NCBI GenBank assembly: GCA_002393955.1
Contig: DGSK01000001.1
Coordinates: 412,356 to 476,355, forward strand
Reading direction: 5' to 3'
DNA length: 64,000 nt
DNA from: Lachnospiraceae bacterium UBA4364
GTDB taxonomy: Bacteria; Bacillota; Clostridia; Lachnospirales; Lachnospiraceae
In this document: one piece after another, positions 9,049 to 17,440 of the stretch
Numbering within the stretch: the stretch's first letter is position 1
How the letters are laid out: each line of letters opens with the position of its first letter
Translations under genes and position numbers: made by a program
The notes under the pieces: generated by a model
Told to the model about the DNA's origin: nothing
Database searches by the model: none
The model's input: the letters and a program-made list of their open reading frames with translations, nothing else

Positions 9049-9585
9049 TTATGCGTTTATTATATTCAGATACTTATCCACCATGTCCAGATAGGGAACA
9101 AACAGGTCCCGCTTTTGCGGCAGTATCCATTCCGTATCCAGCTCATCAAACCGGAAGCTCTTCCGTCCCCCGTTCTTTGCCCTCTCCCAGAAAGGCATAA
9201 GCGCATCTATGCTCAGATAATAATATATATCCCGTTTAGAATAATTGATCAGGAAAAAAGCTATGCCATTCTGTTTCTTAAAATCCAGCATAAACTGCAC
9301 CTGGTGCTCATGTATATTCTGCAGGGAAAATGTATCAGTTGCTGATTCCTTTGCATCAAAGCAGAGAGGATAGCCCTGAACCACTCCGATATAATCCACT
9401 GTACTCTTCTGGTCAAAATAAGCAAGGGTAATGTGGCTCGTCTCCTTGTCTATCTTAATAGGCGTGATCGGAGTCGGGATCTTCTGCACCAGTGCAAGGC
9501 CTCCGTCCCTGTATTTTTCATTTGTCCTGTTGATCATTTCCTCAAAGGCAGAACCTCTGAGTCCTCTCGATGACCAGGTTGCCAT
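9049..9585 (-). CDS. recU: Holliday junction resolvase RecU
   Basis: Cytoplasmic nuclease that cleaves Holliday junctions in recombinational repair in Firmicutes. Residues 1-20 (ATWSSRGLRGSAFEEMINRT) match the RecU start; the PD-(D/E)XK active site is seen as STVDYIGVVQGYPLCFDAKES near 78-98, followed by FSLQNIHEHQVQFMLDFKKQ and IAFFLINY. At 178 residues it is slightly shorter than the usual 200. In many Firmicutes recU sits beside a penicillin-binding protein gene; here it lies between the patatin gene (75 bases upstream) and an unknown gene. The ATG follows GGGAG. Confidence 0.9.
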   Translation of the reverse strand: MATWSSRGLRGSAFEEMINRTNEKYRDGGLALVQKIPTPITPIKIDKETSHITLAYFDQKSTVDYIGVVQGYPLCFDAKESATDTFSLQNIHEHQVQFMLDFKKQNGIAFFLINYSKRDIYYYLSIDALMPFWERAKNGGRKSFRFDELDTEWILPQKRDLFVPYLDMVDKYLNIINA

Positions 9586-9660
9586 TCGTAATCTCCCGAT
9601 ATTTACTGTATGACTTCAATTTTCTTACTTTCCTAACGCTTTGAGGCACACATACAAAGT

Positions 9661-10743
9661 TCAGGCAAGGTACTCCCGCAGTCTCTCCAGCGCTTCCTCT
9701 GTCTCCCGGTATCCCTGCCAGTACAGGGCTTTTATCTTTTCCATATCCGACTCGAGTCTTCCTATGGTAACAGGGGTCTTGGGCTCAAGGATCATAAGCC
9801 GGCCTTCTTTTTCCAGCCGTTCCAGTTCCTCGCACTGCGTATTGTACTGGTCGTTACTGGCGGCAGCTGACCTTATAAAATCCGGAAACCTCCGGTAAAC
9901 AGTCTCAAGAGCCTTTCTTTCAGCCTTGCTTATGGCTTTCTTTCGGTATTCGCGCTCCCTGGTTCTAATGACCACGATCTTTTCAAAGCCCTGTTCAAGA
10001 GCCCAGTCGTAGGGAATCTTGTCCGAACATCCTCCATCCAGATACGGGACTCCGTTCATCACAACCGGCTTGGTCACTAGCGGCATCGAAGCAGAAGCTC
10101 TTACTGCACGCTTTATGCTGCGGCATTTCCCTCTTTCGAAAAATGAGGGCTTCCCGGTATGCATATCCGTTGCCACCGTAATAAACCGTCTCGACTTCCT
10201 TTTGAAAAAATCCTCATCGAATGGCTCAATCTCATTATAGGTATCATATAAAAAAGTAAAGCCCACAAGACTCTTATCACTATACAGCGCCTTATAACCC
10301 ACATATCTGGGATCGTGGCGGAATCCTATATTGAGTCTCGCAGAGCGGCCTATCTGCCCTGACATATAGTCAAGCCCCGTGATAGCGCCGGCTGAGACAC
10401 CCAGAACACATTGAAAATTAATATCATTTACCATAAGGCAGTCCAGCACACCGCTGTCATAAGCGCCACCTCTGAAAGCGCCGCCCTCTATGACAAGACA
10501 GCCTTCAGTTATCTTTTCAGACGCATGACCCTCAGGGATCGGCCTTTCGCCATCAGATTCTGTTCCGCCGTTAACGTTACCCCGGAATCTGTCTGCCAGC
10601 CTTCCAAGTTCATCTTCATCACATTCCCTTGTCTGCTTCAGAAGTTCTTCGAGACTTGCAATCCTTTCCGAAAGGATTTTTTCTTCCTGCCTTAATTCAG
10701 ATATGCGTTCTTCAATATCCTGTACCAGTTCTTCCCTTACCAT
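9661..10743 (-). CDS. Patatin-like phospholipase with N-terminal coiled coil
   Basis: Probable acyl hydrolase of 360 residues. Residues 5-45 are a charged heptad-rich segment likely to form a coiled coil. The patatin domain follows: glycine-rich oxyanion region EGGAFRGGAYDSGVLD (86-101), nucleophile elbow GVSAG with Ser117, and the catalytic Asp236 in YLDGG. Both members of the Ser-Asp dyad are intact. It resembles cytoplasmic bacterial patatins of the RssA/YjjU type, which have no signal peptide, and none is seen here. Substrate is unknown. The ATG follows CGGAG. A terminator separates it from the gene upstream. Confidence 0.87.
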   Translation of the reverse strand: MVREELVQDIEERISELRQEEKILSERIASLEELLKQTRECDEDELGRLADRFRGNVNGGTESDGERPIPEGHASEKITEGCLVIEGGAFRGGAYDSGVLDCLMVNDINFQCVLGVSAGAITGLDYMSGQIGRSARLNIGFRHDPRYVGYKALYSDKSLVGFTFLYDTYNEIEPFDEDFFKRKSRRFITVATDMHTGKPSFFERGKCRSIKRAVRASASMPLVTKPVVMNGVPYLDGGCSDKIPYDWALEQGFEKIVVIRTREREYRKKAISKAERKALETVYRRFPDFIRSAAASNDQYNTQCEELERLEKEGRLMILEPKTPVTIGRLESDMEKIKALYWQGYRETEEALERLREYLA

Positions 10744-10762
10744 TTTGTATTCTCCGACTGTA

Positions 10763-10791
10763 AAACGCCTCCCGCTTTACGGAAGGCGTTT
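10763..10791 (-). terminator. Terminator after the unknown gene at 10839-11447
   Basis: AAACGCCT and AGGCGTTT pair perfectly with a CCG/CGG inner stem and a short loop. On the minus strand the hairpin ends in TTTT, 48 bases after the stop codon of the upstream gene. Confidence 0.8.
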
Positions 10792-10838
10792 AATAATAAT
10801 TAAACCGTTATCCAACGAACCAGCTTTCAGAGCCACGC

Positions 10839-11447
10839 TCATTCAGCTACTGTGTTTGACTCCTTGTACTTGTCGAAAAGATCATGCACGGCATCACGGG
10901 TCTTCTGGCTGATCTCGGGAAGCTCACCGCCCCATGCTCCGGTAGCCTGCTTGAAGCCCTTATCAAATGCTGCACGCATCTCTTCCATCTTATCCGGATC
11001 TCCGCCTGTCAGAGCCATGGCAAAATCAAAAATCCTCTCGGAGGTCTGCTTTACACCATAGTATCCGTCCTCGGAAATATCCTCCTGTGCCTGTTTCCTT
11101 GTAGCCTCGTCCACCTCAAGATTTGCAAAGAAATCCTTGAGATTGCCGGTAGCCATGGAGAAAGCCTTACCCTGACCGGAGATAAGCTTATTGACTATAT
11201 CCTCCAGCTGCTGTGTACGCGCAAGATTCTCCTGCTTAAGCTTTGCTACAAGCTCTGTATTAGGTGTGTAAGTCTTCTTAGCCGATTCAGCATCAGCCGC
11301 TTCACTGCGCTCATAAACCACGCCTTCAGATCCTGTTGCCGGTGTGAGAGCACTCTTTTCTTCAGTGCTCTTCGCAGACTTTGTGCTGTCATATGCATAC
11401 TGACTTTGCACCGCTGCTGCATTAGCCGTAATTCCGTTTACGCTCAT
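10839..11447 (-). CDS. Unknown protein behind a perfect promoter, possibly flagellum-associated
   Basis: A 202-residue soluble protein without signal peptide. The N-terminus (SVNGITANAAAVQSQYAY) is Ala/Ser/Tyr-rich and probably disordered; residues 65-95 are helical with LKQENLARTQQLEDIVNKL; the C-terminal part has the conserved-looking block RIFDFAMALTGGDPDKMEEM and KGFKQATGAWGGELPEIS. I recall similar blocks in uncharacterised proteins of flagellated bacteria, but cannot confirm this. It is a single-gene unit: a perfect sigma-A promoter upstream and a terminator downstream, so expression is probably high. The ATG follows AAAGGAATGG. No function assigned. Confidence 0.65.
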   Translation of the reverse strand: MSVNGITANAAAVQSQYAYDSTKSAKSTEEKSALTPATGSEGVVYERSEAADAESAKKTYTPNTELVAKLKQENLARTQQLEDIVNKLISGQGKAFSMATGNLKDFFANLEVDEATRKQAQEDISEDGYYGVKQTSERIFDFAMALTGGDPDKMEEMRAAFDKGFKQATGAWGGELPEISQKTRDAVHDLFDKYKESNTVAE

Positions 11448-11499
11448 AATTCACCATTCCTTTCTGAATAATAATGCAACAACCTACAGTTACAATAAA

Positions 11500-11528
11500 A
11501 TTATATCAGAACAGAAAAACAGTGTCAA
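11500..11528 (-). promoter_or_regulatory. Perfect consensus sigma-A promoter
   Basis: On the minus strand TTGACA (11523-11528) is followed after exactly 17 bases by TATAAT (11500-11505), the full housekeeping consensus. It drives the 202-residue unknown gene about 45 bases downstream of the expected transcription start. Confidence 0.9.
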
Positions 11529-11553
11529 ACAGGTGCGGAATAGTTTATTGATA

Positions 11554-12264
11554 TCAGTCTCCCAAATATGCTTTCCTTACGGAATCATCATGCAAGAGTT
11601 CCTCTCCTGTGCCGGAATTAACTATCCTGCCGGTTTCAAGCACATATGCCCTGTCCGCAATGGACAATGCCATCTGCGCGTTCTGTTCAACAAGAAGAAT
11701 TGTAGTACCGTCCTTATTAAGCGCACTGATTATATCAAAAATCTGTTCTACAAGAATGGGAGCAAGACCCATGGAGGGTTCATCAAGCATCATAAGTCTG
11801 GGCTTGCTCATAAGAGCTCTGCCCATAGCGAGCATCTGCTGCTCACCGCCTGAAAGAGTTCCTGCGATCTGCTTCTGTCTCTCCTTAAGTCTCGGGAACT
11901 GTTCGAAGACCTTTTCTATAGTCTCAAGAGCCTCTGCATTATTCCTGGTATATGCGCCCATCTCAAGATTTTCCTTGACGGTAAGCTGCTGGAATATGCG
12001 CCTGCCTTCCGGGCAGAGTGCCATACCTTCCCTCAGTATCTTATGCGCAGGAGTCGTAGTCAGATCCTTGCCACAAAACTTAACGCTGCCGCTTTTTGCC
12101 TTCAGCAGGCCGCCGACGGTATTGAGGGTTGTAGATTTTCCGGCACCATTGGCGCCGATCAGAGTCACCACTTCACCCTCATTTACCTCGAAGGATATTC
12201 CTTTTATCGCATGAATGCTTCCGTAAAACACATTCAGATCATTAACTTCCAGCATCGCTGCCAT
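11554..12264 (-). CDS. livF: Branched-chain amino acid ABC transporter, ATPase LivF
   Basis: Second ATP-hydrolysing subunit of the Leu/Ile/Val uptake system, at the inner face of the membrane. Walker A LIGANGAGKST, signature LSGGEQQMLAMGRALM and Walker B LMMLDEPSMGL are intact. The frame is open 31 codons further upstream, but I start it at the ATG at 12264, six bases after AAGGAGG; this gives 236 residues and the family-typical start just before MLEVNDLNVFYG. It is last in the liv operon, 85 bases after livG. Confidence 0.93.
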   Translation of the reverse strand: MAAMLEVNDLNVFYGSIHAIKGISFEVNEGEVVTLIGANGAGKSTTLNTVGGLLKAKSGSVKFCGKDLTTTPAHKILREGMALCPEGRRIFQQLTVKENLEMGAYTRNNAEALETIEKVFEQFPRLKERQKQIAGTLSGGEQQMLAMGRALMSKPRLMMLDEPSMGLAPILVEQIFDIISALNKDGTTILLVEQNAQMALSIADRAYVLETGRIVNSGTGEELLHDDSVRKAYLGD

Positions 12265-12349
12265 ATTTCCTCCTTCTGCCGCTATCTTGCGGCTCCCCGA
12301 GAGATTCACTGCCGCCACGGATCTATCCGGCTTATATACCATGCTTTTA

Positions 12350-13216
12350 TTATTCATCCTTTTTGGAGCCGAGATAAGCCTCTATAACCTGCGGATTATT
12401 CTGAATCTCAACAGGTGTGCCCTTTGCTATTATCCTTCCGAAATTGAGCACCGCTATAGTCTCACAGATACCCATGACCAGCTTCATATCGTGCTCGATG
12501 AGCATTACTGCTATGCCGAACTCATCCCTTATCTTGCGGATATTCTCCATGAGTTCATCTGTTTCGGACGGATTCATACCGGCAGCCGGCTCGTCTAACA
12601 GCAATATCTTAGGCTCTGTTGCCAGGGCTCTCACTATCTCAAGTCGTCTCTGTGCACCGTACGGAAGTGAATCTGCCGATACATCAGCCTGATCAGCCAT
12701 ACCAAATATATCAAGCAGCTCCAGGGCTTTTTCATGAGCCTTTTTTTCTTCCCTCCAGTAAGAAGGCAGTCTGAAGATGCCGCTTGCCATGCTGTAATTA
12801 ATATGATTATGCAGACCTATCTTGACATTTTCTTCCACAGTAAGCTTATCAAAAAGCCTGATATTCTGGAATGTCCTGGCTATACCGGCCTCATTGACCG
12901 CTGCAGGAGTCATTCCATGTGTATCCTTACCACAAAGGAGTATTGTTCCTCTAGTAGGCTGATAAACCTTTGTGAGCAGGTTAAAGATAGTTGTCTTACC
13001 GGCACCGTTTGGTCCGATAAGTCCCATTATCTCCGTAGCTCCCACGCCAATATTAAATTCATCAACTGCAGTAAGACCGCCGAAATCTATTCCAAGATGC
13101 CTGGTCTCAAGCACAAGAGGCTTATCCATGTCCCTCTTGTTTATGATGGTATCACTGGGAAGATTTACTATATCGCTTTCAGAGGCAGTTTTCTTCTCAT
13201 TAGTATCAGACATCAT
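12350..13216 (-). CDS. livG: Branched-chain amino acid ABC transporter, ATPase LivG
   Basis: ATPase subunit of the Liv importer, 288 residues. Walker A GLIGPNGAGKTT, signature LPYGAQRRLEIVRALA and Walker B ILLLDEPAAGMNP are present, as is the LivG-typical GIARTFQNIRLF segment. Compared with the usual 250-260 residues it has about 30 extra polar residues at the N-terminus. The start overlaps the livM stop by four bases (ATGA), a sign of translational coupling. Confidence 0.93.
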   Translation of the reverse strand: MMSDTNEKKTASESDIVNLPSDTIINKRDMDKPLVLETRHLGIDFGGLTAVDEFNIGVGATEIMGLIGPNGAGKTTIFNLLTKVYQPTRGTILLCGKDTHGMTPAAVNEAGIARTFQNIRLFDKLTVEENVKIGLHNHINYSMASGIFRLPSYWREEKKAHEKALELLDIFGMADQADVSADSLPYGAQRRLEIVRALATEPKILLLDEPAAGMNPSETDELMENIRKIRDEFGIAVMLIEHDMKLVMGICETIAVLNFGRIIAKGTPVEIQNNPQVIEAYLGSKKDE

Positions 13217-14307
13217 GCCACCTCCTTTGCTTCAGTTTTACTATTCTTTTTATTGAATAAGCCGGCTAAAAATGCCTTGACCCTTTCGTTATTTGTAAGC
13301 AGCATTACCAGTATAAGAACGATAGCATATACTAACATTCTGTAATCCTGAAACTCTCTTAACATCTCCGGAAGAACCGTAAGAACAGCCGCCGCAATAA
13401 GAGCCCCCGTCATATTGCCTATTCCTCCAAGTACCACAAATACCAGTATAAGTATTGATGTGTTAAAGTCGAATTTCTTCGGTACTATGGTTGAATAGTT
13501 AAGGGCGTAAAGCGCACCTGCCGCTCCTGCCAGTGCTGCCGATGTAACAAAGGCCATCATCTTATACTTTGTGATATGCAGGCCTGAAGCCTCAGCCGCT
13601 ATACGGTTATCCCTGATGGCCATAATAGCTCTGCCGGATCTGGAATTAACAAGGTTCTGCACAATCACCAGTACCACCAATAAAAGAACAATTCCTGCAG
13701 CAAATATAGAAATCTTCTTTATGGATGTCGCACCCATAGGACCATTTAAGACTGTTGTCCCTGCTAAGGATGTGGGATCCAGTGAAAAATGCAGCCCCGT
13801 ATCATCTATATAAATATACAGACAGTAAAGCAGGTTCTTAATGATCTCACCAAACGCAAGTGTAACAATAGCCAGATAGTCACCGTTTAACCTGAGCACC
13901 GGTATGCCTATCAGCACACCAGCCACGCCGGCGATAATAGCACCTGCCACAATCGATGCCACAAGTATCAGTATCTGCAGTCCGAGATTTTTCGAAAGGG
14001 TTGCTGCAGCAGGTGAATCGGAAAGGATCACCGCCTCTACCACCACTCCTGTAAATGCGCCTATGGACATGAATCCTGCATGTCCAAGACTCAGCTCACC
14101 TGATATGCCAACCACCAGATTCAGGGATACAGCCATTATCATGTAGGAAACCACAGGTATCAGCTGACCTTTAAGTGAATTGCTTAATATTCCTGTAGAT
14201 GACAGCACCTGGAATATTACGAAAAATGCCAGCACAATACCATAATTTAAGAAGGCATTCTTTGAAGCTTTGCTCATTTTCTTTTTTGCCATTTTTTCTT
14301 CTGCCAT
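13213..14307 (-). CDS. livM: Branched-chain amino acid ABC transporter, permease LivM
   Basis: Membrane permease of the Liv importer, 364 residues with a lysine-rich cytoplasmic start and eight or more hydrophobic segments. The permease signature is visible: NLVVGISGELSLGHAGFMSI, RLNGDYLAIVTLAFGEI and the loop GRAIMAIRDNRIAAEASG that contacts the ATPase. It starts 15 bases after livH and overlaps livG by four bases. A short charged tail (KKNSKTEAKEVA) closes the protein. Confidence 0.94.
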   Translation of the reverse strand: MAEEKMAKKKMSKASKNAFLNYGIVLAFFVIFQVLSSTGILSNSLKGQLIPVVSYMIMAVSLNLVVGISGELSLGHAGFMSIGAFTGVVVEAVILSDSPAAATLSKNLGLQILILVASIVAGAIIAGVAGVLIGIPVLRLNGDYLAIVTLAFGEIIKNLLYCLYIYIDDTGLHFSLDPTSLAGTTVLNGPMGATSIKKISIFAAGIVLLLVVLVIVQNLVNSRSGRAIMAIRDNRIAAEASGLHITKYKMMAFVTSAALAGAAGALYALNYSTIVPKKFDFNTSILILVFVVLGGIGNMTGALIAAAVLTVLPEMLREFQDYRMLVYAIVLILVMLLTNNERVKAFLAGLFNKKNSKTEAKEVA

Positions 14308-14322
14308 TATATGCCTCCTTTC

Positions 14323-15231
14323 TCAGACCTTTTCCCTGATCTGTTTACCAAGCAGTCCGCTCGGCTTAACCAGAAGGACAATGATAAGTACTGCAAATAC
14401 AAATATATCGGAGGGAACCGAAGGAACCAGAGCCCTTGCGATTATCTCTATCACGCCAAGAAGAATACCGCCTAACATTGCGCCGGGTATGGAACCGATA
14501 CCGCCGAATACAGCAGCCACGAAGGCCTTGATACCGGGCATTGCTCCGGTAGTAGGCACCAGGTTAGGATATGCGGTACAAAGCAGCACTCCTGCAATCG
14601 CAGCCAGTCCCGAACCTATTGCAAAAGTCATTGATATGGTAAAATCAACATTTATTCCCATAAGAGTTGCAGCACCCTTATCCTCGGAGACTGCACGCAT
14701 TGCCTTCCCCATCTTAGTCTTGCTGGTAAACAAAGTCAGTCCCACCATTATGGCAATATTTACAAGTATTGTAATAAGAGTCGTGGCTGAAATAATGATT
14801 CCTCCGCTCTCAGTACCATCAGCAGCTACTTCCACATGACCAATGACTAACGGTGGAATGGATGCAAATATGTCCGGGAACACCTTTGGATTGGATGTCC
14901 ATATGAGAAGTGCAGCATTCTGCAGGAAATACGACACACCTATTGCAGTTATTAGTACCGCAAGGGATGTGGCATTACGCAGCGGCTTGTATGCCAGCCT
15001 TTCTACAACAATACCCAATATGGTGCAGACCACCATGGAAAAGAGCACTGCCAGAGCAGGCGGCCATCCCAGATATGTCATGGTACAGAAGGAAGCATAT
15101 CCTCCTACCATTATGACATCTCCATGGGCGAAATTCAGCATCTTGGCTATACCATAAACCATAGTATAGCCAAGAGCTATTATCGCATATACACTTCCCA
15201 GGCTGATTCCGTTTATTAAATAAGTCAGCAT
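14323..15231 (-). CDS. livH: Branched-chain amino acid ABC transporter, permease LivH
   Basis: Second membrane permease of the Liv importer, 302 residues from the ATG at 15231, which follows GGGAG with seven bases spacing. The frame stays open 31 codons upstream but the added segment is not LivH-like. Typical LivH features are the start LTYLINGISLGSVYAIIALG, the segment MLNFAHGDVIMVGGY and GKAMRAVSEDKGAATLMGIN, the ATPase-contact loop. A 341-base spacer with hairpins separates it from livJ upstream; livM follows after 15 bases. Confidence 0.93.
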   Translation of the reverse strand: MLTYLINGISLGSVYAIIALGYTMVYGIAKMLNFAHGDVIMVGGYASFCTMTYLGWPPALAVLFSMVVCTILGIVVERLAYKPLRNATSLAVLITAIGVSYFLQNAALLIWTSNPKVFPDIFASIPPLVIGHVEVAADGTESGGIIISATTLITILVNIAIMVGLTLFTSKTKMGKAMRAVSEDKGAATLMGINVDFTISMTFAIGSGLAAIAGVLLCTAYPNLVPTTGAMPGIKAFVAAVFGGIGSIPGAMLGGILLGVIEIIARALVPSVPSDIFVFAVLIIVLLVKPSGLLGKQIREKV

Positions 15232-15346
15232 AGCGTTCTCCCTATCAATATGAAAGTATCCTGCTGCAAAATCCACATCTGCAATTAAGCATTTAAACAA
15301 ATGTGATGAAAAAACACTCAACAAGTTTCTATTTTACTACATTTTC

Positions 15347-15382
15347 CGCACTAAATCGAGGGTAATTTTACTCTTTAGTGCG
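15347..15382 (-). other. Inverted repeat in the livJ-livH spacer
   Basis: CGCACTAAA (15347-15355) pairs with TTTAGTGCG (15374-15382); the loop contains a further GGTAA/TTACTC pairing. It lies in the 341-base spacer between livJ and livH. It could be an RNA processing hairpin or a binding site. No open reading frame is seen in the spacer. Confidence 0.4.
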
Positions 15383-15481
15383 CCCCCCAGATGTAAGCAT
15401 TTCGTACTGACCAAAAACTCTACTATCGAGTACATTTTCATCACATCTGCTTTTTTATCAGCTCATGCTGTAAAAGAATAA

Positions 15482-15508
15482 GGGGCTGTCCCTCATCCGG
15501 ACAGCCCC
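15482..15508 (-). terminator. GC-rich hairpin after livJ, probably a partial terminator or mRNA stabiliser
   Basis: GGGGCTGTCC (15482-15491) and GGACAGCCCC (15499-15508) pair perfectly over ten bases with a seven-base loop. On the minus strand it is 64 bases after the livJ stop codon and is followed by only a weak T-rich stretch (TTATTCTTTT). Such hairpins behind binding-protein genes usually keep the upstream message more abundant than the permease message. Confidence 0.65.
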
Positions 15509-15572
15509 TGTAATGCTTAGTGTCTGATCGAATGCCCTTAGCAGCAAGTGCTTCGGGCTGTCCTGACAGTTA

Positions 15573-16823
15573 TTACATACCTACATATGCACCATTCTGG
15601 ATCACAACAGCCTTAGGTGCCTTGTTTACCTCACCGTTGCTGCTCCATACCATACCTGCACCGGTGATACCGTCAGCAGAGAAGTTAGGATCTGTAAATA
15701 CAGAGATAAGGATCTCGCAAAGCTCATCGTGAGACATACCTGTTACATCAAGCCCGCCGTTATTTGCTGCATAGTACTGAAGAGCGCTGTAGATAGCGTA
15801 AGGGCAGTCATAACCGTCAGCAGCGAACTGTGAAGGTGTCTCGTTGTAGTTCTCGTTGTACTTTGCTACGAAGCTCTGTGTCTTCTCATCAGTAGCGTCT
15901 GCTGAGAAAGGTGTAAGAAGGATTACGCCCTCTGCAAGTGATGTATCGAAGCCCTCAAGAGTAAGGATACCGTCCATACCGTCAACACCGAACATCTTAG
16001 GTGCATATCCCATCTCAGATGCCTGTCTTAAGATAAGTGAAGCAGGCTGGTAGTAGATAGGAAGGAAAAGGAGATCTGCTCCTGCATCCTTTGCAGCGCC
16101 AAGCTGTACCTTGAAGTCTGTAGCAGTATCATCAGTAAATGTTGTCTCTGAAACAACCTCAAGACCAAGCTCATCAGCCTTTGCCTTGAATGTCTGATAG
16201 ATACCTGATGAATAAGCATCACCATTGTTGTAGATTATAGCAACCTTTGTTGCAAGTGCATTGTCAACGATGTACTGAGCAGATGCAGCACCCTGGTTAG
16301 GATCTGAGAAGCACAGCTGGAATACATTGTCCTTGCCCTCTGTAACTGTAGGTGAAGAAGCTGAAGGTGTAAGCATGAATACACGGTCGGAATTAGCCTC
16401 TGCAGAAACAGCTACGCAGGGAGAAGTAGTAACAGTACCTACTATAACCTGAACATCATTATCAAGCAGTGTATGATATGCATTTACAGAGATTTCAGGA
16501 TCATGCACGTCATCCTGAGGATCAAGTGTCATCTGGAAACCTGTTCCAAGTGCATTGATCTCGTCAACAGCGATCGTTGCGCCGTTCTTTACAGCTGTTC
16601 CGTAAATTGCAGCAGCGCCTGTCATAGGTCCGATAACACCTACATTAAGAGTACCTGTAAGCTCGCCACCCTCACCTGTTGTCTGAGCCTCAGTACCTGC
16701 ATCCTCACCGCCTGCTGTCTGAGCCTCTGTGCCTGTTGTCTCGCCGCTTCCTGATGTACATGCAGTAAGAGCTGTTACTGACATAACACCTGCAAGAAGC
16801 ATACCCAAAAGTTTCTTTTTCAT
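15573..16823 (-). CDS. livJ: Branched-chain amino acid ABC transporter, substrate-binding lipoprotein
   Basis: Membrane-anchored substrate-binding protein of the Liv system, 416 residues. A lipoprotein signal peptide ends in the lipobox LTAC with Cys22 as the lipidated residue. Residues 23-52 are a Gly/Thr/Glu-rich linker. The periplasmic-binding-protein type I domain follows: GTLNVGVIGPMTGAAAIYG, then VIVGTVTTSPCVAVSAEAN and FMLTPSASSPTVTEG. The ATG follows AAAAGGAGG. It heads the liv operon, and a stable hairpin downstream suggests it is expressed more strongly than the permease genes. Ligand could be Leu/Ile/Val or another small amide or urea-like compound; the family alone does not decide. 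Confidence 0.92.
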   Translation of the reverse strand: MKKKLLGMLLAGVMSVTALTACTSGSGETTGTEAQTAGGEDAGTEAQTTGEGGELTGTLNVGVIGPMTGAAAIYGTAVKNGATIAVDEINALGTGFQMTLDPQDDVHDPEISVNAYHTLLDNDVQVIVGTVTTSPCVAVSAEANSDRVFMLTPSASSPTVTEGKDNVFQLCFSDPNQGAASAQYIVDNALATKVAIIYNNGDAYSSGIYQTFKAKADELGLEVVSETTFTDDTATDFKVQLGAAKDAGADLLFLPIYYQPASLILRQASEMGYAPKMFGVDGMDGILTLEGFDTSLAEGVILLTPFSADATDEKTQSFVAKYNENYNETPSQFAADGYDCPYAIYSALQYYAANNGGLDVTGMSHDELCEILISVFTDPNFSADGITGAGMVWSSNGEVNKAPKAVVIQNGAYVGM

Positions 16824-16956
16824 AATTTGCCTCCTTTTTTACGCAGATCATTCTGCCTCCCATTGACCAAATGCCCTAAAATCAAAAAATTCCAAAGACA
16901 GGACAAACGTCCATACTTTGAAACCCCCTTGTTTCAGTACATTTGATCTATGAGTT

Positions 16957-16985
16957 ATGTTACCACTCAATTTGCCATAATTCAA
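16957..16985 (-). promoter_or_regulatory. Candidate promoter of the liv operon
   Basis: On the minus strand TTGAAT (16980-16985) and TAACAT (16957-16962) are 17 bases apart, each four of six to consensus. It sits about 130 bases upstream of the livJ start codon. The rest of 16824-17154 is AT-rich without a gene; a small GGAC/GTCC hairpin lies near 16901-16912. Confidence 0.4.
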
Positions 16986-17154
16986 GACATTTCATTTGTG
17001 TAATATGCATAAAAAAACAGTTATATGCAGCCCTATGGATACAATTATTCACAATTGCAGATTATTCGGAATATTGCTTTTTATTCGTACTGTTGTATCA
17101 TTACTACGCTAGGTGTTATTAATTAAAACTTCCCACATGTAGTTTATGGAAAGC

Positions 17155-17366
17155 AGAACGACGACTCGCATATGCGCCGGAACCGATGCAACGCCTCGGG
17201 AAACTAACCGCTAACAGCCCGTAGTTATCCGTCACATGCGAGCCGGTAAAAAAAACCGTCTCGCAGCCCTGCACCGGATAACAACGGGCTGTAAGCACTG
17301 GATTTCCCCGAGGCTAAATACGCATCGTGATTGTTCCGGTGCAATTGCGAGTGTCGTTCTGACTAC
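17155..17366 (-). ncRNA. Rod-shaped structured RNA, candidate small RNA (6S-like architecture)
   Basis: Bases 17155-17360 form an almost continuous imperfect inverted repeat of 206 bases. Paired blocks, outside to inside, are AGAACGAC/GTCGTTCT, ACTCGCA/TGCGAGT, CCGGAAC/GTTCCGG, CGATGC/GCATCG, CCTCGGG/CCCGAGG, AGCCCGT/ACGGGCT, GTTATCCG/CGGATAAC and TGCGAG/CTCGCA, closed by CCGGT/ACCG around an A-rich loop. Small bulges and one roughly 11 by 11 internal loop at mid-length break it. A near-consensus promoter on the minus strand would start transcription about six bases before the rod. No gene is encoded. Length, rod shape and central loop recall 6S RNA, but I cannot match conserved sequence, so the family is open. 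Confidence 0.55.
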
Positions 17367-17373
17367 AGCAGTG

Positions 17374-17402
17374 AGTGTAAAGTTTTATTTTTACACTGTC
17401 AA
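17374..17402 (-). promoter_or_regulatory. Promoter for the rod-shaped RNA, with palindromic core
   Basis: On the minus strand TTGACA (17397-17402) and TACACT (17374-17379) are 17 bases apart. The region between is itself palindromic: AGTGTAAA and TTTACACT pair around the spacer, so a dimeric regulator could bind here. The predicted start near 17366 falls at the base of the rod-shaped repeat. Confidence 0.65.
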
Positions 17403-17440
17403 TACAGTGGGGTGATAATAACAATACGCACGGAGGAATT

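Noticed and set aside
17373..17398. Terminator on the plus strand before the HAD gene
   Set aside because: The AT-rich stem is not followed by a T run on the plus strand and coincides with a strong minus-strand promoter, which explains the palindrome better.
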